NCBI GenBank assembly: GCA_026874595.1
Contig: CM049310.1
Coordinates: 50,283,058-50,347,057, forward strand
DNA from: Sipunculus nudus
Taxonomy: Eukaryota; Annelida; Sipuncula; Golfingiida; Sipunculidae
Reading direction: 5' to 3'
DNA: 64,000 bases
Part shown: piece by piece, positions 11,669 through 23,864 of the stretch
Position numbering within the stretch: position 1 is the first letter of the stretch
Layout of the letters: each line of letters starts with the position of its first letter
Translations under genes and position numbers: made by a program
Notes under the pieces: generated by a model
What the model was told of the DNA's origin: nothing
The model's database searches: none
What the model saw: the letters and a program-made list of their open reading frames with translations, nothing else

Positions 11669-12522
11669 AACAATATTAATGACATACAAGCAATTGTACA
11701 CTATATATATATATATATATATATATAATTATATGTATAATCTTTGATACAATAACATAATACTTATATAAATAGAGAAACGTTTGCGTCTCTCATGGAG
11801 TCATGGTTTGTGATCAAAGGACCCTTGTCATCTATGTAAACCCGTTTATGTGATTAGTGCTGTAATAACATTAACGGTTCAGTGCAGAGTGAAGTTGACG
11901 GTAGAGGCAAATGACAGAATGAGGAAAATATACAGGGTTCCTTAATATCTGAAGGGGTGGGGGCATTATTTAAATTAATATGATTTTGCGGCAATCTTCC
12001 CGGGCATTCCTTTTGATGGAAAGTAGGTCACCGTTATGCGTGTCATGCCAAGCGGTTGGCCGTAAGTCAATGGCCGATCGTATCCAGTGTTAAGTACGAA
12101 GCACCTTAAAAACTGCTGCTTTGTTATTTTCACGATTTGTTAAAGATATGACTAAAAGTTTTTTAAAAATACCGACGCTTTTATATATTCACATGGACAG
12201 GCACGGCCACCGGTACTGCTTTGTTTTCCATGATTGTTAAACGATATCACTGACGGTTCGTAAAAAAATACCGACGCTTATCTCTATTTACATGGTCGTA
12301 CACGGCCAGTCATACTCCTTTGTTATTTTCAGAATTGTTTATTGATACAAGTGAAGGAATATCAAAGATACCAGCGTTCCTCTCCATTCACATAGTGCAA
12401 CACGGCCAGACGGCCCACGCCCATCAAGACCTATTTAGGTCACGCGCCCATCCAGACCGCGCGCATTAGAACCACGCTCAAAAGCAGCACGCCCATTCAG
12501 ACCCCGCTCATTAAGACCGTAA
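11669..12522 (-). repeat. MULE right terminal inverted repeat
   Basis: Reverse-complement partner of 6300-7452. At 11886-11894 it joins directly two sequences that lie 362 bp apart in the left TIR, around a shared CACTCT word, so one copy carries a microhomology deletion. An expanded AT tract (about 11703-11728) lies at its inner end and about 50 extra bases lie near 12440-12495. Confidence 0.85.
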
Positions 12523-12576
12523 TCTTACAATCTGGTTCCTAAAGCTTTATTTAGGTATTTTATCCGCTAGTGATAG
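12523..12576 (+). repeat. Right target duplication and end of split repeat copy A
   Basis: TCTTACAAT (12523-12531) is the right target duplication. CTGGTTCCTAAAGC onward to GCTAGTGATAG (12576) is the tail of the repeat whose head lies at 5776-6299. The same tail follows without interruption in copy B at 15296-15341. Confidence 0.8.
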
Positions 12577-12800
12577 TTGCCCTTCCTTAGTAAAATTGAC
12601 GCTCTGTGTCAATTAACCTAGTTTTACTATTTAAAAAATTTCTAATAGAGTTAACAAATACCTGTGAAGAGTAACTGATTACTTGGTTGACAACATCAGT
12701 TATTACACATTTATAGTTATTGTGAAATATCATGATAAAACACAGAAAAGGATAGTAGATTACAGCTTTGATACAATAAGAAAAAGATCTTTATATACTG

Positions 12801-12980
12801 AGCACAGAATTCATGTTATCAAATCAGTTTACATAATAATACCATGTCATTTTTTCACACTTGACAATATAAAATATCCTTTGTACATTAAACATAATTA
12901 TAATTGTCAGTAAATTAGAGAATACACACCATATTGAAGCATATAATAATGAAACTACTTAACCTTGTTTGATGTAAGAT
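12801..12980 (+). repeat. Direct duplication, copy 1 (about 180 bp)
   Basis: AGCACAGAATTCATG through AACCTTG(T/A)TTGATGT is repeated at 13354-13533 with only a few substitutions. The two copies are 553 bp apart. Flanking 12577-12800 shows no gene. The arrangement could be a tandem segmental duplication or a solo-copy flanking structure; no coding content is seen. Confidence 0.85.
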
Positions 12981-13234
12981 TGATGCACGTTTCTTGGGTA
13001 AAAAAAAAAAAAATCAGATATACAGAAAAATCTTTACTGAGACAGTTCAATTTCATTTTCCTATTCGGTCGCCCATTAATGGTACGTCATCACAAACGAT
13101 CGATATGGGCCGATACATATGGTTCCAAATTTGACAAAAGTGCATAATATTAAGAACTAACAACAATGGGTTGAGTTGGTAGATTAATATTGCTTTATTT
13201 TGTATGATTATCCTTGTATGATTCTCATAGTGTT

Positions 13235-13348
13235 GGGATAGCGTCTAAATGGATAGCGTCCAGCTGATCAGCGTCCATGTTCATAGCGTCCAGCTGTCGG
13301 CGTCCATTTTTATAGCGTCCATCTGAAAAGCGTCCAGGTGACATGGAC
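13235..13348 (+). repeat. Minisatellite of ATAGCGTCCA(G/T)CTG units
   Basis: About seven 14-18-bp units built on AGCGTCCA with variable TGxx spacers (AGCGTCCAGCTGATC, AGCGTCCATGTTCAT and so on). It lies immediately before the second copy of the 180-bp duplication. It is GC-rich against its AT-rich surroundings. Confidence 0.8.
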
Positions 13349-13353
13349 CCCTA

Positions 13354-13533
13354 AGCACAGAATTCATGCTATCAAATCAGTTTACATAATAATACCATGT
13401 CATTTTTTCACACTTGACAATATAAAATATCCTTTGTACATTAACCATGATTATAATTGTCAGTAAATTAAAGAATACACACCATATTGAAGCATATAAT
13501 AATGAAACTACTTAACCTTGATTGATGTGAGAA
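13354..13533 (+). repeat. Direct duplication, copy 2 (about 180 bp)
   Basis: Partner of 12801-12980. The few differences (for example TTAACCATGATTATAA here against TTAAACATAATTATAA there) show it is a real, moderately recent duplicate. The stretch that follows, 13534-14959, is AT-rich and has no supportable gene. Confidence 0.85.
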
Positions 13534-14959
13534 TCATATTTGATCAAATATAAAATTTATTAAAGTACACTAATGAAACAAAAAAATCTTATAGGAATAT
13601 TATCTGTGTAACAAAATTCAGTTAAAAAACAATATCAGTATGCAAATGTCAGAATGCACAGCTTCACTGTAGGATATTAATATATATAAAATCTTAACAG
13701 CAAAAAAATATAAACTATATAAAAATACCAGTTAAACATCAAAAGGAATGAGGCACGGCGACACTTGGTATTCTTAAAACATAATTGTCACTTCTTTTTC
13801 ACATCACAGTAGTCTTACTTAAATTCATATGTTTCATTATTATCTTAATTTAACTACCAGTAGTATAATATCATGTGTACATACTTTACCATTTTTAGTA
13901 TGCTTTTATATAGAAGGAGAGTGATTGATGCCAACTCTGCCCCTCTCTTTGTTCTATTTCCTATAACGCAGGGCATGATGATGAGACAGATGACATGGTG
14001 TAACTGCCAAAGAATTAGCATTTTACCTTAATTTTAACCTAAATATATGGCGCACTTAATGAATCCAAAATGTGTAATGAAAAGGTAAAAGGAAATTCAA
14101 GAGCAGTACACAAGATATGAATGAACCCATTGTTATATATGTAGAACTGTGAAAGTACAAGCTTACATTGGCATCATGAAGTATCTGCACCTTGTTCAGT
14201 TAAAATAGTCGTTACTTTTGCTAATTTATTACTTCACACTTCCATTATTTTATACATATTTAAATATCACCTTGTTTTCATTTTATCTCACTTTCTCAAT
14301 TTTAACATTGACTTCTTCTTCAGTAGTTTATACATGCTTGTCATGCATTCTTTACTTGAACCTAGATCTTTCAATTACCTAGTTATTTTCAGAATGTATA
14401 ATTCATACTTCATTAATAAATATATATATATACCATGGTGACTTGCTGTGATGGTCCATCATGTATCATAGATGACACTTTTCTCATCCTGCTAGTTGAT
14501 ATGCTGTATGTATTTCTTCTTAAATTTTCACTTAATCAGCTGCAGTTTTCCTTTTATTATATTGACAAAGTTCGTTCATGTAGCTTGCTGTACTTGATAA
14601 GCTGTGGTTATTTCAGGGTCTTCCGTTTTACATGATGATTTTTATTTTGTTTCTTCAAGGTTATCCATTAATGCTTCTTCCAGGAATTTTTTCTTCTTTA
14701 CATAGGTAGAACTGATATTGTTACAGATCTGGCAATTTCCTATCATTTTGCCATGGTGGAGAACGGTCCCACCAAAGTTCTGCCCTTTGTTCCTTGAGAA
14801 CATATTTTTCTGGTACATTACTCTAGTAGCTTTACTGGATAAGTTGGTCCGGATCCACTTGAATGTTCATATGGATGTGTTTCAGGGAATTAGCAGTTTT
14901 CTTTCTTGGTAGAGCACTTCCCTGTGAGAGTCCAGGATCAGCTCCGTGATTCTCCCCAA

Positions 14960-15341
14960 CTATCGCCGTGTAGCTTTTTGTTCCTATTGATGCTGTGTTG
15001 TATGTGGTTTAATTGAATCCACAAGAACTCTCTTGCAGTTTACTTGTTTATTATAATCAATTGTATCTGATGATGTCCAGACACTGACTGTCTGGTTTAG
15101 TAACCAGAACACATATATATACATGTTCAACATTCATAATTGACTATGAAACACTGGTATTCCAAATTATAAACCTAATTGTAATGATAACATTTAATTT
15201 GTGAAACGCTTGGATTGTATATCAGGAATGATAATTCAAGTTACATTAATGAACAAAGTGGAAATAACTGAAGGACTAATCTGAAGCTTTTACAATCTGG
15301 TTCCTAAAGCTTTATTTAGGTTTTTTACCCGCTAGTGATAG
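14960..15341 (+). repeat. CTATC...GATAG repeat, copy B (MULE-free paralogue)
   Basis: Starts CTATCGCCGTGTAG and ends CCCGCTAGTGATAG, matching both split parts of copy A. At the position where copy A is interrupted, this copy reads straight through GAAGCTTTTACAATCTGG, which supplies the pre-insertion sequence of the MULE target. It lacks the region equivalent to about 5920-6145 of copy A and contains a 38-bp stretch with CAGACACTGACTGTCTGG that A lacks. Confidence 0.85.
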
Positions 15342-17288
15342 CTCTATCATGGTTGTTCATAGTAACTGCTATCAGTTATTTGTAATAATAACTCTGATAG
15401 ATACTGGTTAACGTATTGACTGAGTGAGCAGGAGTTTCTGAAGGTGCCAAATTGTTATGTTGTCCAAATTTGCTCAGCAGCCAGGCAACACCTAGGATAA
15501 TATGAAGTAAGTATAAAGACATTTGACAAATTTATGTTCCAATTTGATAGGAATCATTATATAATGTCGAATTTGAGTTGTGGAAGGCAACGTATATGGT
15601 TGAATTAATGGGGCATTTTACTCTTGAAGAAGCAAATGATAAAAAGGATACATAAAAAAGATGTATATACCTTGCACATCGACTTGTAGGGGATCTGTGC
15701 ACACATGTTGCACCATATTTTCTTCATCAGAAGTGCCAAACGTCTCGATAAGTAGGCATCAACGGCAGACCATTTTGATGCAGTGGTCTCCGGAAGCTTT
15801 CACAACCAGCAGATTGCAGGTGGCCCCCTCTTTTTCCTACAGTCCAATATCTCAACGGTGCTTCTTATCGGATCTGGATCCAGAAGCTGAAAATTACATG
15901 TAAAAAGTGTTTTCAGGTAGGCGAATTAAAGTTAGTGTGGGTGTGAAAAAAAATAGCCGAGAAAATCCCTAATCGTATAGAAGCACGGTCAAAAATAAAA
16001 ATCTAAATATACTCTGAAAAACTAAAAATGGTGTGACGTTTCTTGTAAAATGAGCAGTCAATATTAGTCTTATTTTACAAAACCAGTCGTAAGTATGAAT
16101 TAAAGCAGAGGGTACATTCTTATAAGTTCAGGATAACTTTCAGTTTAATGAAATAAATTTTGCAAGTCTTGGATACAATTATTTCATGGGATATGGAATT
16201 ATGTCAGGGAAATTTGAGTACCTCAATCCTTGTCTTTTTTAGCGAACCTGTAAGCTTATGCGATGGTGTGGCGTTGTCCGTTTTTTGTACGTTAACCCAT
16301 ACTTTCTTGAAAACAGCAAGAGTAAGCATCACAAAATTGTATGCAAAAAATTAGTCATCTAATAAACTCTATTGGATTTTGCTTATTTTCTGGCTAACTG
16401 CATTTTCTTAGATTTTATAGGGAAAAAGCTAAAAAAAGCTTTAAAAACTAATTCTCCGAAGCTGTTCAGCCCAATTGTCCAATATTTCACAAATGATTCC
16501 TGGAACAATCTTTCTCAAGTTTGTTTGAATGGTTTAAGTTCGGTGATTTTTGGCCGTCTTACATGAATTTGAATTTAGTCATCTGTCCAAAAAAGCATAT
16601 TAAAATTACAATCTCAGAAACGGCTGGAGCTATCATCACCAAATTTTATGCCAAAGTTGGTCACATGAGTCGTATCTAAAATTGAGGTATTTGTGGCCCC
16701 ACCTGCATCTGCCTTTTTTGTACGGGGGTCATCAGTGCCCGTATCATACTGACGGCTACAGAAACCTTCTTCTCTGAAACCATATGGCCAAATTGTTAAA
16801 TATTGCACAGAAAGTAGTTCTTTCTAAAGTTTGTTCAAATGGTCTCTGTTCAGTGACTTTTGTCTGAGTTATGGGAAGCTGAATTAGTCATATGCCATAA
16901 CAGCCCATTTTAGCTCAGTGGCTACAAAGATCTTCTTCTCTGTTGAGTTGAGTCGAGTCGCAACGTTTACGCAGGCCTTGAGTTAAAGTTTTAGCTCGGC
17001 TGTAATATCATAGTCAGCAATTTCCCAGATGAAGGGAAATAAATTGAGTCCAAATAGAGTAAAATCATGTTCAGGATTGGGGCTTTCTATTAAACTTCAG
17101 ATTTTTTCGCCAACAAAATTGAGACAATTAATTTGATGTGTTTGCAAACATTATGAAATGCCTCTATCCAGATATATCTGGAATGTCTTCAACACCAAAT
17201 TTCAGGGAAATATTGACCAAGTGACTTCTGTTTGATTTTGAGCTGCAGGCGGCACTCCCTGTGCTGGCCTACTGTCAATATCCTGCCA
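15342..17288. other. Unassigned sequence with short coding-like segments and a diverged two-copy repeat
   Basis: On the minus strand a TTTTCAG acceptor-like site at about 15895 is followed by a frame reading LLDPDPIRSTVEILDCRKKR and stopping after about 28 codons. This could be a short terminal exon of an unrecognised gene. Between 16430 and 16930 two diverged copies of a unit (CTTCTCTGAAACCATATGGCCAAATTG type) occur about 330 bp apart. This phrase is part of the bivalve-type repeat family. No other gene is supported. Confidence 0.3.
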
Positions 17289-19163
17289 TTTAGCTCAGCT
17301 GACTATGTCATCTGAGCTATAGTCGTGGTCCTTTGTCCGTCGTTCGTCCGGCCGGCCAGGCGTTAACAGGGCACATTTTAAAACCCTTGGACATACTATT
17401 CCAAAATTTTTCATACCATTAGATGTCCCCAAAATCTCCTACCATCCCGAAAATTAAATATCAACTGATCTGTTTTTGATCATATTTAGTATTCATATTC
17501 TTCCATACATTTTCTATGAACATACAAAATAATTAGGTCAGTGTTGGGTCATATTTTGATGTTATGGGCCAAAATATAATGCAATTTTTAAAAATCAGGA
17601 AATATATTTACTCACCTAACATGAGAATTGCTGAAGCTAGAGACTTTTTTTTCAGGATTATAACTTTACTTAATCAAGATTCAATTGTTTACCCAAAATT
17701 AGATCTGAATTTTGCAAATTTTTCAAGTTATTAGCATAAATGAAAAATCAATACCTTAAATTTTGTCCAACTTTGGCAGTGGCACGTTTTTTCCCTGTAA
17801 GCACTGTTGATTTAATTTTCACAGCATATATATGTAAGGATTTAATCTTTTAAAACCTGAAATTTCAAAGGAACTGATTAAAAAGGGTAGCTTTTATTCA
17901 AGTTTTCATACACCATGTCAAGTGTTCTTTACATCTAGCCCACCTAGTAGTACAGCCTTCACTTGCATTATGTAACCCACCCCAGGCAGCTTGCCTTGGC
18001 TCAGCTTGGCCACTACCAGCAGGCTTCCCCTCTGCCCTGCACTCCCCCCCCCCCCCACCAGATGGTGCATTAACAAGATGATTATTGTTAATTAGTTATT
18101 ATTTTCTGTATTTGATTCATTCTTATTCTAGGCTATGCTACATTTTAAATTTTGTATTGTACCACCAGGGTTACAATGATTAAAGTGCACATTTAATTGT
18201 GTCCACAAAGTGGTGTATTGCTATGATGGTGTGGATGTTCATCAGATAAGTAATTCCTTACTTCAGAAGAGTAAAAACTTCACCACGTGTGAAATTGACT
18301 ATTAATTCGAGTAATAAATTAGAGCTGAGATAGTAATTAGCACAATGATATTGTTTGTCCCTCATTCAACCAACAGTGTGTATACTTTATTTGAAAAGAT
18401 GTTTTATTTTATCAAATTTACTGAATCTTTTATTTTATTTCAGTGAACAAAATTAAGCATGTACTGAAACTCGAATGTGCAAAACTTTTTAATAGTGATT
18501 CAAGGAATAATCTTGGAGATGCCATGTTGTGGCATTCTTTTCTTTTAAATTCTGTTTACACATTTGTGATTTAAAAATAATAAAATATATGTGAATGCAT
18601 AATATGACCCAATATGAGCTACACCCTGGATATATAATGATTGCAACAATTCTAATATTTTAACTTATATTTCAGTTTTTTTTACTCTTGATAAATAATG
18701 ATTGCAACTTCTGCAACAATTCTAATATTTTAACTTGTATTTTCAGTTTTTTTATTAAAAATTTATAAAACTTGTAAATGAAAAAAAAATGATTCAGATA
18801 AAAACTTTTAATGGAAAAAGTGGAAATGCTAAAAAAATAGGCTTATATATAACCTTAAATGCATTATTCCCATGAAAGTGAAATAAAGGTATAAGTCCAT
18901 TCTGTCCACTTGCCTATCCATCTGTAAATTTTCATATGCATCACAGTATCTCAAAATTTTTACTGTTTTTCTTAATGACAGTCTTGTCAGAGTATTAGTG
19001 TGCAATCATATATTTAGAACTTTACTATAACCAAGTAGGAGGGCCCCTTTCCTCTTAGCATTTCATATTCTTATATAAATGAAAAACGTTACAATAGAAT
19101 ATTTTGCATTTTCAAAAATTTCAAACTTCAGCTGAGCGCCGTGACCCATGGGTCCCTTGTTTT
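17289..19163 (+). repeat. Bivalve-type dispersed repeat, full-looking copy
   Basis: Opens TTTAGCTCAGCTGACTATG with the following ATCTGAGCTATAGT, then a CTTTGTCCGTCG phrase and GTTAACAGGGCACA. It closes CAGCTGAGCGCCGTGACCCATGGGTCCCTTGTT. The same opening and closing phrases recur across 17-31 kb. The closing word in other copies is the perfect palindrome TGACCCATGGGTCA. The 1.9-kb interior is AT-rich with no gene. I remember repeats of this kind as abundant in bivalve genomes; no database was consulted. Mechanism class is unknown. Confidence 0.65.
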
Positions 19164-19639
19164 GTATGGAAATCAGAAGATGGTTCATTCCAGCAATGAA
19201 ATTAAATGGGTGTATAAACTGCATTTAACAGATGCATCTTTATACATACAAGATGTTAATTATGTATTTTTCCAAATATCCCAGGAACAGTTTTAGCCAT
19301 TATAGAGCATCATATTTGACGGGAATATTGATAATGTAACTGCTGTCAGATTTTAAGCTTCAGGTGGCACTACCGATGTTGGTAGAACTATGTTCTGCAT
19401 TGTTATCCTTTCAATTTTATCATGAATAAGCCAATAAAAGAATAAAATTCCTGCTTTTATATCAGTATGATTAATTCTATTGGATTAGATGCAGGGAGTA
19501 AGCATATCAACAACTGTGTTTATGGAAACAGGGTTGAATGGAGACCATTCAGCTTCTAGACAATACTGCATGGTCCAGTGGATGCCAGACTTAGTATTAA
19601 GTGAAGAGGCATCAACAAAAGCTTAATAAGGTGTAACAT

Positions 19640-19918
19640 ATACTTTACCTCCACTTTCAATCTCTTTCCTTCTTCTTCAGAATCCTCCAACTGAAAATTG
19701 AACGTAAAGATTTAAAACCAGGGAAACGTGCATTGTGTTATTCAAGAATTGGACAAAATAGGTTTGATCCCATGTACAATCTTTTCTCAGCTTTTATTAC
19801 AATCTGAATTATTTGTAAAGTTTTCATTAAAAGAAAATGAAAAAATGTTACCTTTCTTTTTAATGATGTGTTTTTCTTTTCTTATTCCTTCATTTTCTTT
19901 TTTCAGTTCTTTCAACTG
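19640..19918 (-). other. Possible small exons encoding charged, coiled-coil-like peptides
   Basis: On the minus strand TTTTCAG then TTGAAAGAACTG opens LKELKKENEGIRKEKHIIKK (19855-19918), followed by a GTAACA donor. A second TTTTCAG then TTGGAGGATTC opens LEDSEEEGKRLKVE (about 19651-19692), followed by a GTAAAG donor. Both look exon-like in composition and in their splice sites, but their phases do not join directly: inclusion of the first would shift the second. I do not recognise the product. Confidence 0.25.
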
Positions 19919-19919
19919 A

Positions 19920-22900
19920 AAAGGAAAGTAAAATGATAATACTGCTCAAATCTTGATGCAAAACGCACTGATCAATATAGCATGGATTTATTTAATATCT
20001 GTGGCATTGACATAACAAATGTATGGGGCTCAAAAGTACCCCAATAATTATTGTAAATTTGAGAGTAAAGCTCTATTATCTGGAAAACAAATGCATTGAT
20101 CACCATGATTCTTTGCGTAAATATTGATCATGGAGTGTTTCATCATTTCCTGCAGACTATTTTTTCAAATTTTTACACATTTTTCTCTATTTTTGAGACC
20201 TTCAAAGATGAGGTCATCTGTTAACAGGGGACAAATCGTAACCTTTGAACCTAGAATCGTCTAAAATTCTCCTTGAAAACCTGAAATTAGATCTCTGCCC
20301 CATATCCTCCGAGCTGTGGGGCTCATAACTACCCCCCCCCCCCCCCCAGAATAATTGAAAATTTGATACAATAGCTCCATTATCTGAACAACTAATGCAT
20401 TGATCACCATGATTATTTGGCTGCATATACATCATGGACTGTTTCATCAGTTACTGCAGACTGGTTGTGCCACCTTGATATTTTTTAAAATTTTACGCAT
20501 TTGCTTCTTTATTTTTTAGACCTTCAAAGATGCAGTCTTCAGTTAACAGGGTAAAATTCATAACCATTCAACCTAGAATCTTCTAATTTAACATCCAATG
20601 AGGCCCTGCACCTGGAATCTTCTAACTTGAAATTCAGGGAGGGCCATGAAAAATCTCCAGGAAACATGAACTTAGGTCTCTGATACCCATATCCTTTGAG
20701 CTATGCTTCAGTTGGATTTGGATACCACCTACAAAATTTGGCATTCAGATGATAAAATTCCCTTATGAATGTCTTCCTGGACAGCTTAGTGTAATGACCC
20801 CTAGGTCACTTGTTTATTCTAAAATTTAAAAGAAAAAAATAGATTTTCAGTGGAATACTGTCATAAAAAGGTATGTAAAAGTACTTTTTTTGCATTTATT
20901 TTGTTGCATTACGGTAACAGCTAGAAATTCATATATTGTTGTGTTTACCTTGAAGACCTGGCGAGTGATGTTATTTACATTTGCGATCCAGAATGGGATG
21001 CGGAGGCATTCAGGTTTTCAATGACCTTCAACTGGTTACTATTGTTGGAAGTATAAAGAATAGGTTGATGCGAGGAAGACATGGACAACGAATTTTATTA
21101 CGTTTTAAGGAAGGAAATTATTTCTGAAGAATGATACGGAAGTATGCATACCTTGTTAGTAGCAAAAGCAGACCCAAGTGAAGTCTGAACCATTTCTTAA
21201 TCGTATCAGACCAATTTTGAGTCCAAGAAACCCAACCCCCACTACCTTGTATCACCGGTACATCTTGTCATTTATCCCCCTGGGTTGAACCCCTGCCTTT
21301 CAATAAAAGAGAGTTAGGTGTGTTTCACATTTACTGACCATGCTCGTGTGTCAGAGCCTGGGTCAAATGTCAGGCCAAACATGCTTAAAACCCTCACTGA
21401 AAGCTTGGGTTATTCATTTGCACAATGTAGTCCTTAATCCTGTGCTGCATTGAACCGCACAGGCAATCCGGTCTTTGGGAACCTCCATGCAGATCATAAA
21501 AAATGCAAAAATCACTCAAAATGATGTGTACATTAAAAAATATTTATTCTCATATCGGCAAGGACAGTGCGGGAACAGTTATAACCTTTTAAATGAGGTA
21601 TCACATCATACTTAACGAGGTTTTAGAGAAGATTGTGAACAAAGGTGGACTGAATTACTTTTATATATGTATTAAAGATAAGATATATACACACAGCGTG
21701 CCAGCTGTATGCTCTATCAGTGGTAACCAGCAATAACCCGACACCTTGAGAGCATGCTAAGTGCTGTTGTGAAGTGTTCCTGTGTGAAACCGCTGTGAGA
21801 CCTATTTTCTGCAAGCTGTGTGAAAGAACATAAAATTAACACTATAAGTCAGATGATCACAAATGGTTGCAGCTGAATGTAGAATAAGAGCACTCGCCTA
21901 AATCTAATATCTATTGGCAAAATGCATGATTATAAGCACACTGGGGGTCATTTACCCATTGTTTCATTAAGTGACACACCAAAAGCAAGACTCCTTGAAT
22001 TCAGCTGAGCGTTATACCCCATTAGCCACTTGTTAATGCATTTAATGCCAAATATTTCTGGGGGTAAATATATCCGGGGGGGGGGGGGTTACTTACCAGT
22101 CGTATAGCTCAGAGGATAGAGTTTGCAGTGACCTAATTTGAGGTTTCCACAGAGATTTTATAGACCTCTTTGGGTGTTCACTTGGGTGTTCCAGCAGACC
22201 AGCTGTTACAATATGTGTCCTATTTGGACAGTGGTCACTATAGCTCAGTTGACTTTCAGTTAGCAAAATAGTAATATTCTATTTTATCTATATTTTATCT
22301 TTATTTGTTTTGTCTTGAATAACTAGATATTAATCATATGATCAGTCCTTTTGAAAATTTGGCCCATTTATTACCAATGCTTTACATACACATATACTTA
22401 TCTTGGAAGAAGAAACGTTTCATGATGATGATACATAGATATTTCATTGACCCAACCTACATTTTATTATAGGGATTTTGTCTATTTTCAGCACTTTGTG
22501 AACTTTGGTAATCAAGGTGGGTTTAGGCCTGCTACTGCAAAGATTAAAGATAATCTGACACTGTGTGGAGCATTGGGTCCTTTAAGGCCCTTGTTCTTGT
22601 TATGACGGGAGTATTATGGTATACCCACCGTCCATCTATTAAATCATACGCTCCCAAGGCAGCAGAAATCTTGTGCCACCTATATTTTATTCAATTTTTC
22701 GATTTTTTTTCCTCTATTTTTGAGACCATTAAGGATGCTGCCATCTGTTAACGTGGCACAAATTGTAACAACTGGACCTAGAATCTTCATTCTTGTCATG
22801 CAAGGAGGCCCATGAAAAGTGTCTGTGGAAACCTGAAATTTGGTCTGTGTTACCCGTATCCTTCAAGCTATAGGACTCCGAAGTATCCCTCAGAATAATG

Positions 22901-23215
22901 GAAAATTTGATACAAAAGCTGAAGTATCTGAACAACTAATGCAGAAATCACCATGATTATTTGCATGCATATTAACCATTAAGTCTTTCTAGTTTCTGCA
23001 GACTGGTGGAGCCACCTGTATTTTTTATGTATTTTTTTCTCTATTTTTGAGATATATAAATACAGACACAATCTTGGCCTGTTGGTTAATCTGTTTGATG
23101 CTTCAGTTGAATGGGTATATACTACCATTCAGATGATAAAATTTCCTTTTGCGAATCTCTTCCCATTCAGCTGAGTGTCATGACCCATGGGTCACTTGTT
23201 TATGAATTGTTTTCT
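19920..23215 (+). repeat. Overlapping copies of the bivalve-type repeat family
   Basis: Copy ends carrying CAGCTGAG/CAGCTTAG plus a GACCCATGGGTCACTTGTT-like word occur near 20815, 22034 and 23208. The internal phrases 'ACCTGAAATTAGGTCTCTG', 'CTCATAACTACCCC', 'CTCCATTATCTGAACAACTAATGCATTGATC' in short form recur between them with 10-25 percent visible difference. C-runs at 20333-20347 and G-runs at 22077-22088 fall inside. Open frames in this stretch (for example 20214-20447 and 22729-22935 minus) are repeat translations and not genes. Confidence 0.65.
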
Positions 23216-23864
23216 CTATTTTTGATACCTTTAAAAATGTGAACATCTGTTAACAGGGCAGAAATCGTAAAGACTGGACCTAGAATGTTCATTATTGACG
23301 CAGTGAGAGGCCTATGAAAAGTCTTCATGGAAACCTGAAATAAGGTCTCTGTTACTCATATCTTTTGAGCTGTGGGGCTCCCAATTACGATTGATATACA
23401 TAAATGACTGACAACAGGGTTAACAGAACTGGCAAACAACATTTTGCAACTGAGAGACCAGGCAATACTGATTTCTGATTAAAAGTAAAATGATAATCGA
23501 AGGCTGAACATTCTTGATGAAAATTAGGTAAAATGTCTGTCATCATTCATTTTTCAAAAATGTCTCAGACTGTATTCACCAAAGACATAAGTTGTAAAGA
23601 AAATGACCTGACATCATTAAATGGAAATATTCACACAAGCTTTGTTCATGCATCATCTATTTCTAGAGGTGTGTTTTGCTGATTGAGCAAAAAAGTTTTT
23701 TCCTCTAGCTGATATTACTGAATCACAATGTGTCATGCACTCAAAACGTTGTTTGCCAGTTCTGTTAGCCCTGTTGTCAGTCATTTATGTATATCAATGT
23801 CACTCTAACAAAGTTTTACAATGTCAGTGATAAATACAGTCTGTGCCATACTTAGAAAACTAGA

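Larger units (their letters stand above)
6300..12522 (-). mobile_element. Mutator-like (MULE) DNA transposon, about 6.2 kb, inactive
   Basis: The element has long terminal inverted repeats (left 6300-7452, right 11669-12522), a 9-bp target duplication and an internal minus-strand FLYWCH plus MULE-type transposase (8238-10761) broken by three frameshifts and a stop. The outer tips read (G/A)TTxCxGTCTTAATGAGCGGGGTCTGAA inward. It inserted in a small repeat, splitting it between 6299 and 12532. Inside, 7453-8237 and 10762-11668 carry no gene I can support. Known family: MULEs make 9-bp duplications and often have long TIRs. The degree of decay says it cannot move by itself now, though its TIRs could still be recognised by a related transposase. 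Confidence 0.9.
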
